From assembly GCA_001563335.1 (NCBI GenBank), contig LRSL01000007.1, positions 1 through 60,915 on the forward strand: 60,915 nt of DNA, in the 5' to 3' direction. The notes under the pieces are model-generated. The model was not told where the DNA came from. It did not search any database and saw only the letters and a list, made by a program, of their open reading frames with translations. The position numbers were made by a program, and so were the translations under genes. Positions within the stretch are counted from its first letter, which is position 1, and the number at the start of each line of letters is the position of its first letter. Origin of the DNA: Candidatus Thorarchaeota archaeon SMTZ1-45. GTDB lineage: Archaea; Asgardarchaeota; Thorarchaeia; Thorarchaeales; Thorarchaeaceae. Positions 44,022-52,649 of this stretch are shown here, one piece after another.

Positions 44022-45233
44022 ATGGTTTCGGATGGTTTTAGCTTGACAGAATCTTATGATGTTGCAGTCGTTGGTGCGGGTCCTGCTGGGTCTACTGTAT
44101 CTAAGATCTTAGCTGAACAAGGGTTCAATACAATTGTGATAGATAGGAAATCAAGAATTGGAGTACCTGTACAATGCGGTGAATTAATTCCCACACCCAC
44201 TGAAGCACACAGACTATTTCCAAAATCCAAAATAATGCCTCAGGCAATCCATGTTCATTCTAAATTTATCACAAACAAAACTCGAGCAATCCGTCTTATC
44301 TCTCCAAATGGTAGTGTGTTTGAATTTCCATTTGAAGCCAACATTGTTGATAGAGCGAGATTTGACCAACACCTAGCTTCTCTTGCAGAAAATGAAGGTG
44401 CTAGGTTTCTACTAGGGTCTATTGTAAAAAGGCGATCATCCACTAATGAATTGACATTCACAAATGATGGGTCTGAAAACTCAATAAAAGCTAAATTTGT
44501 CGTAGGAGCTGATGGTGCTCACTCTATCGTAGCCAAATCCCTTGGAGTCAATTATATTCATAATGTTGCGAATCTTAGTCAATCTTTACAGTATGTCATG
44601 TCCGGTGTGGATGTTGATCCAACAGTTGTAGAGATGCATTTTGGAAGTGAGATTGCGCCAGGGGGATATGCATGGGTCATTCCAAAGGGCGATAGAGTAG
44701 CAAATATTGGGTTTGGCATGAGGCGAAGCATCGCAAAAGATAACGTTCCCCTTCGTACATATTTGGATCGCTTTGTTTTCAAGACTATTGCGTCCTCTCT
44801 GAAGAATTTCAAGATTGTAAGCAGAGTTGGTGCGATCATTCCTGTTGGTGGACCGCTTAAAAAAACCTGGTCAAAAGATGTGCTGCTAATTGGAGATGCT
44901 GCTGGTCATGTAATGGCGTCGAATGGTGGCGGTATTCCCACCGCACTCTGTGGTGGGGTGATTGCAGGCTATGCCATTTCAAAACATTTGAACATGGACT
45001 ATCCACTTTCTGAATATGAAAACAAATGGAGGTTGGAATTTGGAAGTGAACTTGACACAGCTGTCAGAGTTCTTAAAATAGCTGATTCTGTTATGCCCTC
45101 TGACACGAATACAGACATATGTATGCGACTGGCTGGAGTAAAATTTCTCGAGCCATTGATACGATGTCAATTACCTCTTCCTGTTGATCTGGCTTCAAAA
45201 ACATTGGTGAAAATTCTGAATCGTTTCCTCTGA
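44022..45233 (+). CDS. Geranylgeranyl reductase family protein
   Basis: The protein has 403 residues. The FAD motif DVAVVGAGPAGSTVSKIL starts near residue 12; QCGELIPTP and the later DVLLIGDAAGHVMASNGGGI complete the GGR pattern. Such flavoenzymes saturate geranylgeranyl chains of archaeal lipids or the side chain of menaquinone. The longer frame from 43941 would add 27 residues that cover the TATA box, so it is rejected. The stop abuts that of the convergent polyprenyl synthase with no spare base. Both substrates are plausible given the menA-like gene nearby. Confidence 0.88.
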   Translation: MVSDGFSLTESYDVAVVGAGPAGSTVSKILAEQGFNTIVIDRKSRIGVPVQCGELIPTPTEAHRLFPKSKIMPQAIHVHSKFITNKTRAIRLISPNGSVFEFPFEANIVDRARFDQHLASLAENEGARFLLGSIVKRRSSTNELTFTNDGSENSIKAKFVVGADGAHSIVAKSLGVNYIHNVANLSQSLQYVMSGVDVDPTVVEMHFGSEIAPGGYAWVIPKGDRVANIGFGMRRSIAKDNVPLRTYLDRFVFKTIASSLKNFKIVSRVGAIIPVGGPLKKTWSKDVLLIGDAAGHVMASNGGGIPTALCGGVIAGYAISKHLNMDYPLSEYENKWRLEFGSELDTAVRVLKIADSVMPSDTNTDICMRLAGVKFLEPLIRCQLPLPVDLASKTLVKILNRFL

Positions 45234-46277
45234 CTAATAGAGTCTTTTCATAGCAAAATCCGCAAGCAGAATAAGAAGTTCCTGATTAACAAAGTCAAAT
45301 CCACGTATAGCTTCTTTGGCTGCAATCATATATTTCCTAGCAACATCTGTAGAGTATTCCACGGACCTATATTCATTAATCCTCTCTAATGCGTATTCTG
45401 CATCCCCCTCATTGAGCTTCTGTACGAATTCTTCCTTCTGGGTCTTAGAACAATTTTCAAGCGCATGAGCAAGCACAAAATTACTGTGGCTTCCTCGCAA
45501 ATCAGATTGTACTGTCTTGCCTGTTCCGTTTTGCGTGGCAACAATATCAAGGATATCATCACGAATTTGAAATGAAAAACCAAGCAGTTCTGCATACTTG
45601 ATCAAAGCCTCCAACTCAATATCCTTGGCATTGCCAAGCATGGCTCCCACTTTGGCTGCTGATGTCATGAATGAAACTGTTTTCATTTTTATGATTTCCA
45701 AAGCCAATTCGGTCGTGTACGATTGTATTTTATTCTGACTCATTAGCAGGTCTGAAGCTTCCCCTTCACACATCCTTATACCTCCAGCTGCAACATAAGT
45801 TAGCAATTCAGGGGTAGACCTCTCTCCGATCAGTTTGATAGCTAGCGCTACAAGTAAATCTCCTGCAATGATTGCCATCTTTCTTCCATATTTTTTATGA
45901 GTTGTTTCAACACCACGACGCATAGTGTCTTCATCAACTACATCGTCATGAATTAAGCTGGCTGTCTGAACAAACTCAGTAGCAACTGCAAAGGGTAATG
46001 CATCTACTGCTTTTCCGCCAACCGCTTCACAACAAAGAACTAGTAAGAGTGATCTGAGCCTTTTCCCACCAGCAAGAATAAGATGTCGAGTTGTTTCATA
46101 GAGTAATGCAGGTTCTCCATCTTCATCTAGAAGGCAGCGTTTAATCTCTTCATTAATGAGATTGATTCGAGTCCGTATCTTTTCATTTTCAAGCAGACCT
46201 GTTGTGTCCATCAGTTTCGATTTTTCTTCGTCTGAGTATGAATCTGGACCGGTATGAACAAAGGGTCTCTCTGACAT
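45234..46277 (-). CDS. Polyprenyl diphosphate synthase, probably long-chain
   Basis: The protein has 347 residues. The first aspartate-rich motif is HDDVVDEDTMRR, and the second is RDDILD near residue 230. Positions 4 and 5 before the first Asp are Ser and Ala, small residues that in this family usually allow long chains, as opposed to aromatic ones in C15/C20 enzymes. The stretch after the second motif, GKTVQSDLRGSHSN, departs from the usual GKxxGxDLxxGKxT. The start at 46277 is chosen because AGGTG lies nine bases upstream. With the MenA-like gene divergent to it, quinone side-chain synthesis is the likely role. Confidence 0.87.
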   Translation of the reverse strand: MSERPFVHTGPDSYSDEEKSKLMDTTGLLENEKIRTRINLINEEIKRCLLDEDGEPALLYETTRHLILAGGKRLRSLLLVLCCEAVGGKAVDALPFAVATEFVQTASLIHDDVVDEDTMRRGVETTHKKYGRKMAIIAGDLLVALAIKLIGERSTPELLTYVAAGGIRMCEGEASDLLMSQNKIQSYTTELALEIIKMKTVSFMTSAAKVGAMLGNAKDIELEALIKYAELLGFSFQIRDDILDIVATQNGTGKTVQSDLRGSHSNFVLAHALENCSKTQKEEFVQKLNEGDAEYALERINEYRSVEYSTDVARKYMIAAKEAIRGFDFVNQELLILLADFAMKRLY

Positions 46278-46410
46278 TAGATGATACACCTAGGCATTCT
46301 GTTTCAAATCGTAAGCACCTTAAAGCAGTTGCCTTTCTCTTCGAAAACTTCTCTGGAATGGTAATCCTTTTCTTCATGAGAAATTGACATGAGCAAGTCT
46401 GGTGAAGACC

Positions 46411-47466
46411 ATGAATTCTAGCGATGAAGCATCTCTTGAAAAGCCATCTAGGTTAAGAATCTGGCTTGCTGAGATGAGGGTTCCGTTTCTAACCGCAGCA
46501 ATAGTTCCAGTTATTCTTGGAACGTGCGTAGCTTGGGCTTCCACAGGGATATTTCTTCTTGATGTATTTCTTCTGACACTAATCGCTGGTATTTCCATTC
46601 ACATTGGATCTAACATTGCCAATGATTACTATGACCATCTTAGCGGTACTGATGATATCAATGTTGAATTTGTCCGACCTTTCACTGGGGGAAGTCGAAT
46701 GATTCAACGTGGTTGGATGTCTCCACGTGAAGTTTTCACAGAGGCAATGATTTTCTTTATTCTTGGTGGCGGCATAGGACTCTATCTAGCTTACACAAGG
46801 GGTATCGAAGTCCTAATCCTTGGAGTCATTGGAGTTGGTTCAGGTTTCTTCTATACTGCTCCTCCATTTCGCTTTGTGAGTCGAGGTTATGGAGAAGTAT
46901 TCATAGGGTTGAACTTCGGTGTTCTAATGACACTTGGAGCATATTTTGTTCAAACCCAAGTCTTAGCATGGGAGGCTGTTTTTCCATCAATCCCTGTCGC
47001 CATTTTGATCACAGCTGTTTTGTACATCAATGAATTTCCTGATCATGATGCTGATCGCGATGTTGGGAAGAGAACCATTGTTGTTCGGCTAGGTCGCCAA
47101 CGCGCTGCAAAGGGATATGTAATACTCATGGCATCCGTATACCTTTCAATACTAATCCCTATTGCAATCTCTCTCACTAATTGGTACAATATCCTTGGGT
47201 TAGCAACAATTCCTGCTGCAATTATGGGATCACAATATGCATTAAGACATTATGATCACTCACTTCAATTAATTCCTGCATATGCATCTACTGTGTTCAA
47301 CCATCTTTTCACAGGGCTCTTCCTTGCTCTCTCGTATTTACTGATAGGGTTTGAAAGCTCGCCACTCTACATTTTAGTTTCGGGCTTTGTATGTTTATGT
47401 GTATCCTTGTTGTTCTACATAATGACTAAGAGAAAAGCAAGAGCTGCTGGAGTCCTTTCAGAATAG
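46411..47466 (+). CDS. menA: MenA-like UbiA prenyltransferase
   Basis: The protein has 351 residues with about eight or nine helices. The first Asp-rich motif is NIANDYYDHLSGTDD and the second is NEFPDHDADRDVGKRT; between them GGSRMIQRGWMSPREV is typical of 1,4-dihydroxy-2-naphthoate prenyltransferases rather than of archaeal lipid DGGGP synthases. It would make demethylmenaquinone in the membrane. GGTGA lies 5 bases before the ATG at 46411; a GTG at 46402 is in frame. It pairs divergently with the polyprenyl synthase. Confidence 0.82.
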   Translation: MNSSDEASLEKPSRLRIWLAEMRVPFLTAAIVPVILGTCVAWASTGIFLLDVFLLTLIAGISIHIGSNIANDYYDHLSGTDDINVEFVRPFTGGSRMIQRGWMSPREVFTEAMIFFILGGGIGLYLAYTRGIEVLILGVIGVGSGFFYTAPPFRFVSRGYGEVFIGLNFGVLMTLGAYFVQTQVLAWEAVFPSIPVAILITAVLYINEFPDHDADRDVGKRTIVVRLGRQRAAKGYVILMASVYLSILIPIAISLTNWYNILGLATIPAAIMGSQYALRHYDHSLQLIPAYASTVFNHLFTGLFLALSYLLIGFESSPLYILVSGFVCLCVSLLFYIMTKRKARAAGVLSE

Positions 47467-47467
47467 T

Positions 47468-47953
47468 TTATTTTTTTGGATTCTTCCATTTGAAAAATTC
47501 AGTCCCTCTCCAGTAGGAAATGGATTTAGGAGTGACTCGGATGGCAATTCTTGAACCAAGTGGATATCCTGTTCCCAAGAAATCAATGTACTTTTCCATG
47601 TACTTCAACATGAGTTCCTCAGGAGCAAGTTCCATTTCGATTAGGAATGCTTTGCCCTGAATCATAACTCCTGAATTTCCAGCAGGCGAAACAGGGTCTC
47701 GCTGATCAATTGTCACACTGACATTCCTATTTCTTCTGATGTTCAAGACCTTCTTACTCCCTTTTGATGTCACCAAGTATATAGTCTTCGTACTCTTATC
47801 CCAAAGGTAAAACATTGCTGTGACATGAGGCTCACAACCTGGTTCTGCTGTGCCCAAGTATGCGAAGAATCCTTCTCGCAAAAGTTTGAGAGCTGCATCG
47901 GGAATGGTTGATGACTTTTTGGTGTGGCTTTTTTGGGGTAATGTCAGAGTCAT
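47468..47953 (-). CDS. Pyridoxamine-phosphate-oxidase-fold (PPOX) flavin/F420 protein
   Basis: The protein has 161 residues. The split-barrel fold shows EPHVTAMFYLWDKSTKTIYLVT, NVSVTIDQRDP and GVMIQGKAFLI, with RIAIRVTPKSISYWRG at the end. These proteins bind FMN, F420 or heme and often act as reductases. The frame reaches 47989, but GCGTGATATC before the ATG at 47953 and the neighbour's stop at 47958 favour the shorter form. It is homologous to the C-terminal domain of the upstream gene, so the two form a tandem pair. Confidence 0.8.
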   Translation of the reverse strand: MTLTLPQKSHTKKSSTIPDAALKLLREGFFAYLGTAEPGCEPHVTAMFYLWDKSTKTIYLVTSKGSKKVLNIRRNRNVSVTIDQRDPVSPAGNSGVMIQGKAFLIEMELAPEELMLKYMEKYIDFLGTGYPLGSRIAIRVTPKSISYWRGTEFFKWKNPKK

Positions 47954-47957
47954 GATA

Positions 47958-49220
47958 TCACGCTCGTAGAGCTGTGGGACGCGCTTCACGCCAATATGTA
48001 ATCCTCTCAGGTTCTAGGCGCACAATAAGTCTAGAAAGGAATGGCTTGTTCCGCCATGCTGGTGGTAGTTCACGTGCCTGTTCAACATAGTATTTCATGT
48101 ACTGGGGATATTTCCTTCCAAACAGGTTTCTGACCCTGAGAAGCCATAATCCATACAGGAACATCTTGAATATCCCGAGTAAATTAATCTCTCCAAGAAT
48201 CATTCCCTTACCTCGCAAGAGTACAGCTCGATTCTTCATTGGATTCTTACTATCACGCATGTCTACCAATACAGCTATCTTGGAGTTCATCTTAATAATG
48301 CGATATTTCGCTGAAGCAACTGAAATAGCAAAATATAGGTACTTGCCATCATACACAAAAATTACTGGAGTTACATGTGGTTGGCTATTAGAGCATGCTG
48401 AAACATATGCAAACCGCTCATAATGTAGAATACTCTCAACATCAGGCGGAAACCAAGGAACTGTTTCCATAGACATGAGACTTAGTGTCGACAATCCTAT
48501 AATTCCGACAAGAAAAATCACAAGTCCCAACAATAGAACTGAGGAGCTTAAAGCAAGAGGCAGTAAAAGCACTGCTGATATACCCCAATAAAGGTTAATC
48601 ATATCAAGATACTTTAGAGTCCTCACTTCTGAGTACGCTGTATACGCCAGCCCCATTCTTTTTCTGGCTGCTGAACTTAAGGATATGGACCTCCAAGCTG
48701 TTAAGAGAGCTGTGACGAGGGAAAGTCCCATTCGATAGCTAACATCCCAGGCAAGAACTAGAATCAATATTGTGAGCAATGGGTTTCCAAATCCAGTTCC
48801 AAGGAAATAAAGTAGATAGTCAGAGTCATAAATCAGGTATGCGACAACAGCTCCAAAACATGCTAAGCCTCCTACTAGTTCGTATCTTCGTTTCAATAGT
48901 AGACGTGCCTTATAATCATGGAGCACTTCTCGCTCTAACTTGTTTGTGGGATCTCTAAGTCTTCTCAGCCAAGGTATCACATATAGACAACCTGCTGACC
49001 AGACAACTGTGTAGAGAATGGCAAGAGATCCAAAAATCGCAGCTTCAGCTGCCATCTGGAAATATATGAAAGCAAGAACACCAACAGTTTCAACTAGAAG
49101 CAACTGAGCCACAACAGCATATGTAGAGGGTAGCCATTTGAATGGAGGAATGTGGTCTACAATCTCTTCATAGATCCACTTGCGTTGAAACCTATCTTCG
49201 AATGTCGACCCAGCATTCAT
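47958..49220 (-). CDS. Polytopic membrane protein fused to a PPOX domain
   Basis: The protein has 420 residues. About six or seven hydrophobic segments occupy residues 35-255. The C-terminal 150 residues are a PPOX-like split barrel with QPHVTPVIFVYDGKYLYFAI, VLVDMRDSKNP, RAVLLRGKGMIL and PERITYWREAR. The same C-terminal pattern appears in the next gene. The unusual combination would place a flavin, F420 or heme cofactor at the membrane face. It lies 49 bases after the CCG iron-sulfur gene that pairs with the NuoB fusion, so it may belong to that electron-transfer module. Confidence 0.78.
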   Translation of the reverse strand: MNAGSTFEDRFQRKWIYEEIVDHIPPFKWLPSTYAVVAQLLLVETVGVLAFIYFQMAAEAAIFGSLAILYTVVWSAGCLYVIPWLRRLRDPTNKLEREVLHDYKARLLLKRRYELVGGLACFGAVVAYLIYDSDYLLYFLGTGFGNPLLTILILVLAWDVSYRMGLSLVTALLTAWRSISLSSAARKRMGLAYTAYSEVRTLKYLDMINLYWGISAVLLLPLALSSSVLLLGLVIFLVGIIGLSTLSLMSMETVPWFPPDVESILHYERFAYVSACSNSQPHVTPVIFVYDGKYLYFAISVASAKYRIIKMNSKIAVLVDMRDSKNPMKNRAVLLRGKGMILGEINLLGIFKMFLYGLWLLRVRNLFGRKYPQYMKYYVEQARELPPAWRNKPFLSRLIVRLEPERITYWREARPTALRA

Positions 49221-49269
49221 TACTACTAAGAACTACCTATCTCTTATTTGCCTGTCGAAGTGGTCTCTC

Positions 49270-50496
49270 CTAACTATAGATCTCGTCAAGACCATCCCAT
49301 GCAAGACCAAGTGCTTGTGCAACTAATACTGCAAGATCTTTCACTGGTTTGCTTGAGCCTGCTTGAGGTAGTTGATCCGCCATGAAGTCAACGCATGAGG
49401 GACAACCAGATGCCACCACATCTGCATTTGTTGCTTCGATGTCTTCTACTTTGAGTCTGTTTATTTGAATTGCAAAATCTGCATCAATAGCTCTTAGCAC
49501 ACCACCAGATCCACAACAATAGCAGTTATTCTTGTTATGTGGCAACTCTTCAAAAACAACCCCGGGAAGATATTCGAGTACCTTTCTAGGTTCCTCAAAG
49601 AATCCTGAATTACGCCCAGCATCGCAGCCATCATGATATGTTACAGTAATATCAAGGGGCGTATTGAGACCAGTTAATTTCCCACTGTCAAGCAGGTCTG
49701 CGAGATATTGATACCCATAAACTATCTCAAAACCATGGTCGATATCAAGGAACTCATGATACTCATGAGCCCACATCTTATAACAACCAGGACAGTTGGT
49801 AACAATTTGTTCCACTCCTAACTCTTTGTATTTCTGGATGTTGTGCTCAGCAAGCACTCTTGCACCTTCAAAGTCTCCAGTCATTATCAGTGGTGCACCA
49901 CAACAGTACTCCTCTTCACCAAGCACTGTGTATTCTTCTCCAACCTTGTCCATTATTAATGTGGAGGCAATAGTAGCTTGAATGGATATTCCTCTGAATG
50001 ATGATGCACAACCAAAGAAGAATGCTGTTTTTGCTGGTGCCCCCTGCTTGTCCAGTAACTCGTCCTCGTTTGGAGTCCAGTATGACCATCCCTCAATTCT
50101 ATCCATTTGAGCTTGGCCTTGAATGTTGAAATTCTTCAAGACAGTATCTTTAGCCATTTGCAGTTCTTCTGGCCACATATTGCGTTTTTTAAACTCAGAG
50201 CGCATCACCTGATAGATCTTCACAAACGGAATATCAACCTGACAGATCTCTTCACAGCCACCGCAGAGAGTACAACCAAAGATAGCATCTCTAAGACCTT
50301 CGAGCCCCTCTGAAGGTCTAATTCGACCTTGCATCAGAGCACGTGTCAATAGCATTTTACCTTTTCCGGAGTAGCTATCTCGACGTTTTACTTTGTATGT
50401 AGGACATGCGCCATGTCCAACTTGACAAAAACTGCATTGAGCGCAAGTATAAGCATAGTCTTGGAGGTCATAATCATTCAGTGTTGGAAATTCCAT
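49270..50496 (-). CDS. CCG-domain iron-sulfur protein (HdrD/GlcF-like), pair 4, divergent from the NuoB fusion
   Basis: The protein has 408 residues. The first ferredoxin motif is CAQCSFCQVGHGACP, with three extra residues before the last Cys compared with pairs 1-3; the second is CTLCGGCEEICQ. The CCG domains are EYCCGAPL with NCPGCYKMW and CYCCGSGG with GCPSCVDFM. The start ATG follows GGAGATT. It is transcribed away from the FAD-NuoB fusion gene, with a 212-base shared promoter region. It is the natural partner of the FAD half of the fusion, which otherwise lacks a CCG protein. Confidence 0.87.
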   Translation of the reverse strand: MEFPTLNDYDLQDYAYTCAQCSFCQVGHGACPTYKVKRRDSYSGKGKMLLTRALMQGRIRPSEGLEGLRDAIFGCTLCGGCEEICQVDIPFVKIYQVMRSEFKKRNMWPEELQMAKDTVLKNFNIQGQAQMDRIEGWSYWTPNEDELLDKQGAPAKTAFFFGCASSFRGISIQATIASTLIMDKVGEEYTVLGEEEYCCGAPLIMTGDFEGARVLAEHNIQKYKELGVEQIVTNCPGCYKMWAHEYHEFLDIDHGFEIVYGYQYLADLLDSGKLTGLNTPLDITVTYHDGCDAGRNSGFFEEPRKVLEYLPGVVFEELPHNKNNCYCCGSGGVLRAIDADFAIQINRLKVEDIEATNADVVASGCPSCVDFMADQLPQAGSSKPVKDLAVLVAQALGLAWDGLDEIYS

Positions 50497-50708
50497 TCTT
50501 GCAAATCTCCGCTTGTGACTGACTCATCAGGTGCGTTGCAACACACCTTAAAATCTTTCCAGTTTGACATAGAGCAACTAATTGAAACTGCTGTCATCAT
50601 TTTGCTCCACAAACTGTATTTGAAAAGTCGGCACGCTAGGTTTTTATCTTACAACTTTCCAAGCCACAAACTGTAAGCGGCTCTGTTCATGAGCTGGAGA
50701 GTGGACTC
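50497..50708. promoter_or_regulatory. Shared divergent promoter region, CCG protein 4 / FAD-NuoB fusion
   Basis: The 212-base gap contains no gene. AT-rich stretches, such as the TTTTTATCTTAC region near 50640, could serve as a TATA for the plus strand about 60 bases before the fusion start at 50709. GGAGAGTGG precedes that ATG. Joint control of the two genes is likely from the layout. Confidence 0.35.
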
Positions 50709-52649
50709 ATGGTCCTGAAACCAACACCAAAAGAGAAACTCAAGGAGATTTTTGGAGACCGGCTGATTACACAGAAGCATGAACTGATTTTGTTCGGACA
50801 AGATGTTGGTTCTCTTCCAAAACAAGTTGGATGGCTCATGAATACAAAACCAGATGCCATTGTACAACCTCAAACTCCTGAAGAGATTCAAGCACTCTAT
50901 GGAGTTGCACAAGAATTCAAGGTATCACTAGTTCCTCGGGCTGCAGGGACCTCAGGATATGGAGGAGCAATCCCCCGGAAAGGTGGGGTTGTGGTTGACA
51001 TGAGACGCATGGATAAAATACTCGAGGTTGACAGAGAAAATCTTACAGTCACTGTTGAGCCTGGCATATCTTGGGCCAACCTACAGTTTGCATTGAACAG
51101 AGAGGGATTAGACACACGATGCTATCCATCATCTGGCCTCTCAGCAACTATTGGAGGATGGGTGGCTCAAGGAGGCGACGGCATAGGGTCTCTTAAGTAT
51201 GGTAACATTAACAAGAATGTCATCAAACTTGAAGTTGTACTTCCAAATGGAAAAATCGTTAATACAAAAGACCTCGATTTATTCTGCGATACAGAGGGAA
51301 TTCTTGGAATTATCACAAAAGTCACCTTAAAAATTAAACCGCTTACTCCTATGAAGGTGATAGTTTCAAGCTTTGAAGAAAACTACCAGATGGTTCTGGC
51401 AATTGAGAAGATACTCGAAGATGGACCACTTCCATTCACTATCAAGTTTGAAGAGTCAAAATACACAGACCTCAAGAAAGCAATCTGGGAGGGCGATAAA
51501 CCATTCCCGATTCCAGCACATCATGGGTCGTTGATGGTTGTCTATGAGGGTGATGAGGAAGAGATAGCAGAGGGCATTCGAGTAGTCGAAGAAGTCACTG
51601 AGATGTACAGGGGAGTTGTCTATGGTGATGATGTTGCAGAACATGAATGGCACGACCGGTATTATCCTATGAAGATCAAGAAGAGAGGTCCAACACTCGT
51701 AGTTGGTCAGGCGTTCGCTCCACTTGAGAATCTTGCTGCAATACTTGATGACTTCCAATTTGAGCAAGCATCAGCAAAGGCTGGAATAGATGGTTATGTC
51801 AACTCCAAGAATGCGGTCACAATGATGGGCTACTTCCTCGAAGATGAGAGAAGGATGTTCTATATGTTCTCTTGGGCTCAGAGCTTCGTCATTTTCAAGA
51901 TAGCTCAAAGACATGGAGGACATGTACATTCTACAGGTATCTGGTTTGCCAATTACGCTTCACAGTACTTTGGAAAACAAAGACTTGCCCGGATAAGATC
52001 AGCAAAACTACAATGGGACAAGAATGAGATCTCTAATCCTGGAAAGGTTTTTGCCTATTGGTTACCTTTCATTCTCAAAATTGGTAAGTACTTCCTATGG
52101 ATATTCTATGACTTATTCAGAAATGGGTTTGGTCGCATTGCACCAATTCTCTTGAAATGGTTGCAGAATGTACCACCGCTGAAATGGGTGCTAAGATGGG
52201 GTCGAGCCCATAGTCCATGGCCAATGCAGTATGGTATTGGATGTTGCATGGTTGACGGTGCTGCAGGAATTGCTCCCCGTTGGGACTTTGAGAGATTCGG
52301 AATGCTACCGCTTTTTGGTCCAAGGCAGACCGACGTTCTGTGGATTTCAGGCTCACTTACAAAGAAGATGGCTCCACGACGTAGGCGTATCTATGAGCAG
52401 ATGCCAGAGCCCAAGTACGTTATCGCCTTTGGTCAATGCGTTGCTTCTGGAGGGTTGTTTTGGGAAGGATATAGTCTTGCTACGCCACCTGATAAGATAG
52501 TTCCTGTGGATGTCTATCTTCCAGGCTGTCCTCCAAAGCCAGCAGACTTTATTCGAGCACATATCATTCTTCAAAACAAGATTCGAGCAGGAACAACTCA
52601 CTGGCAACGAAAATACGAGAACCAAGATGCAATGGGGATGATGCAATAA
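50709..52649 (+). CDS. Fusion protein: GlcD-like FAD oxidase + complex I subunit NuoB
   Basis: The protein has 646 residues. Residues 1 to about 445 are a full FAD-linked oxidase, with PRAAGTSGYGGAIPRKGG near residue 80, YPSSGLSATIGGWVAQGG near residue 138 and HDRYYPMKIKKRGPTLV. Residues 447-487 are hydrophobic/amphipathic, at the place where pairs 1 and 2 have their membrane anchor. From about 490 the chain is a complete NuoB: WGRAHSPWPMQYGIGCC, RFGMLPLFGPRQTD, TKKMAPRRRRIYEQMPEPK and YLPGCPPKP. C512, C513, C577 and C607 are the expected ligands of cluster N2. No separate nuoB is seen. The fusion implies that the flavin sits on complex I. Confidence 0.93.
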   Translation: MVLKPTPKEKLKEIFGDRLITQKHELILFGQDVGSLPKQVGWLMNTKPDAIVQPQTPEEIQALYGVAQEFKVSLVPRAAGTSGYGGAIPRKGGVVVDMRRMDKILEVDRENLTVTVEPGISWANLQFALNREGLDTRCYPSSGLSATIGGWVAQGGDGIGSLKYGNINKNVIKLEVVLPNGKIVNTKDLDLFCDTEGILGIITKVTLKIKPLTPMKVIVSSFEENYQMVLAIEKILEDGPLPFTIKFEESKYTDLKKAIWEGDKPFPIPAHHGSLMVVYEGDEEEIAEGIRVVEEVTEMYRGVVYGDDVAEHEWHDRYYPMKIKKRGPTLVVGQAFAPLENLAAILDDFQFEQASAKAGIDGYVNSKNAVTMMGYFLEDERRMFYMFSWAQSFVIFKIAQRHGGHVHSTGIWFANYASQYFGKQRLARIRSAKLQWDKNEISNPGKVFAYWLPFILKIGKYFLWIFYDLFRNGFGRIAPILLKWLQNVPPLKWVLRWGRAHSPWPMQYGIGCCMVDGAAGIAPRWDFERFGMLPLFGPRQTDVLWISGSLTKKMAPRRRRIYEQMPEPKYVIAFGQCVASGGLFWEGYSLATPPDKIVPVDVYLPGCPPKPADFIRAHIILQNKIRAGTTHWQRKYENQDAMGMMQ

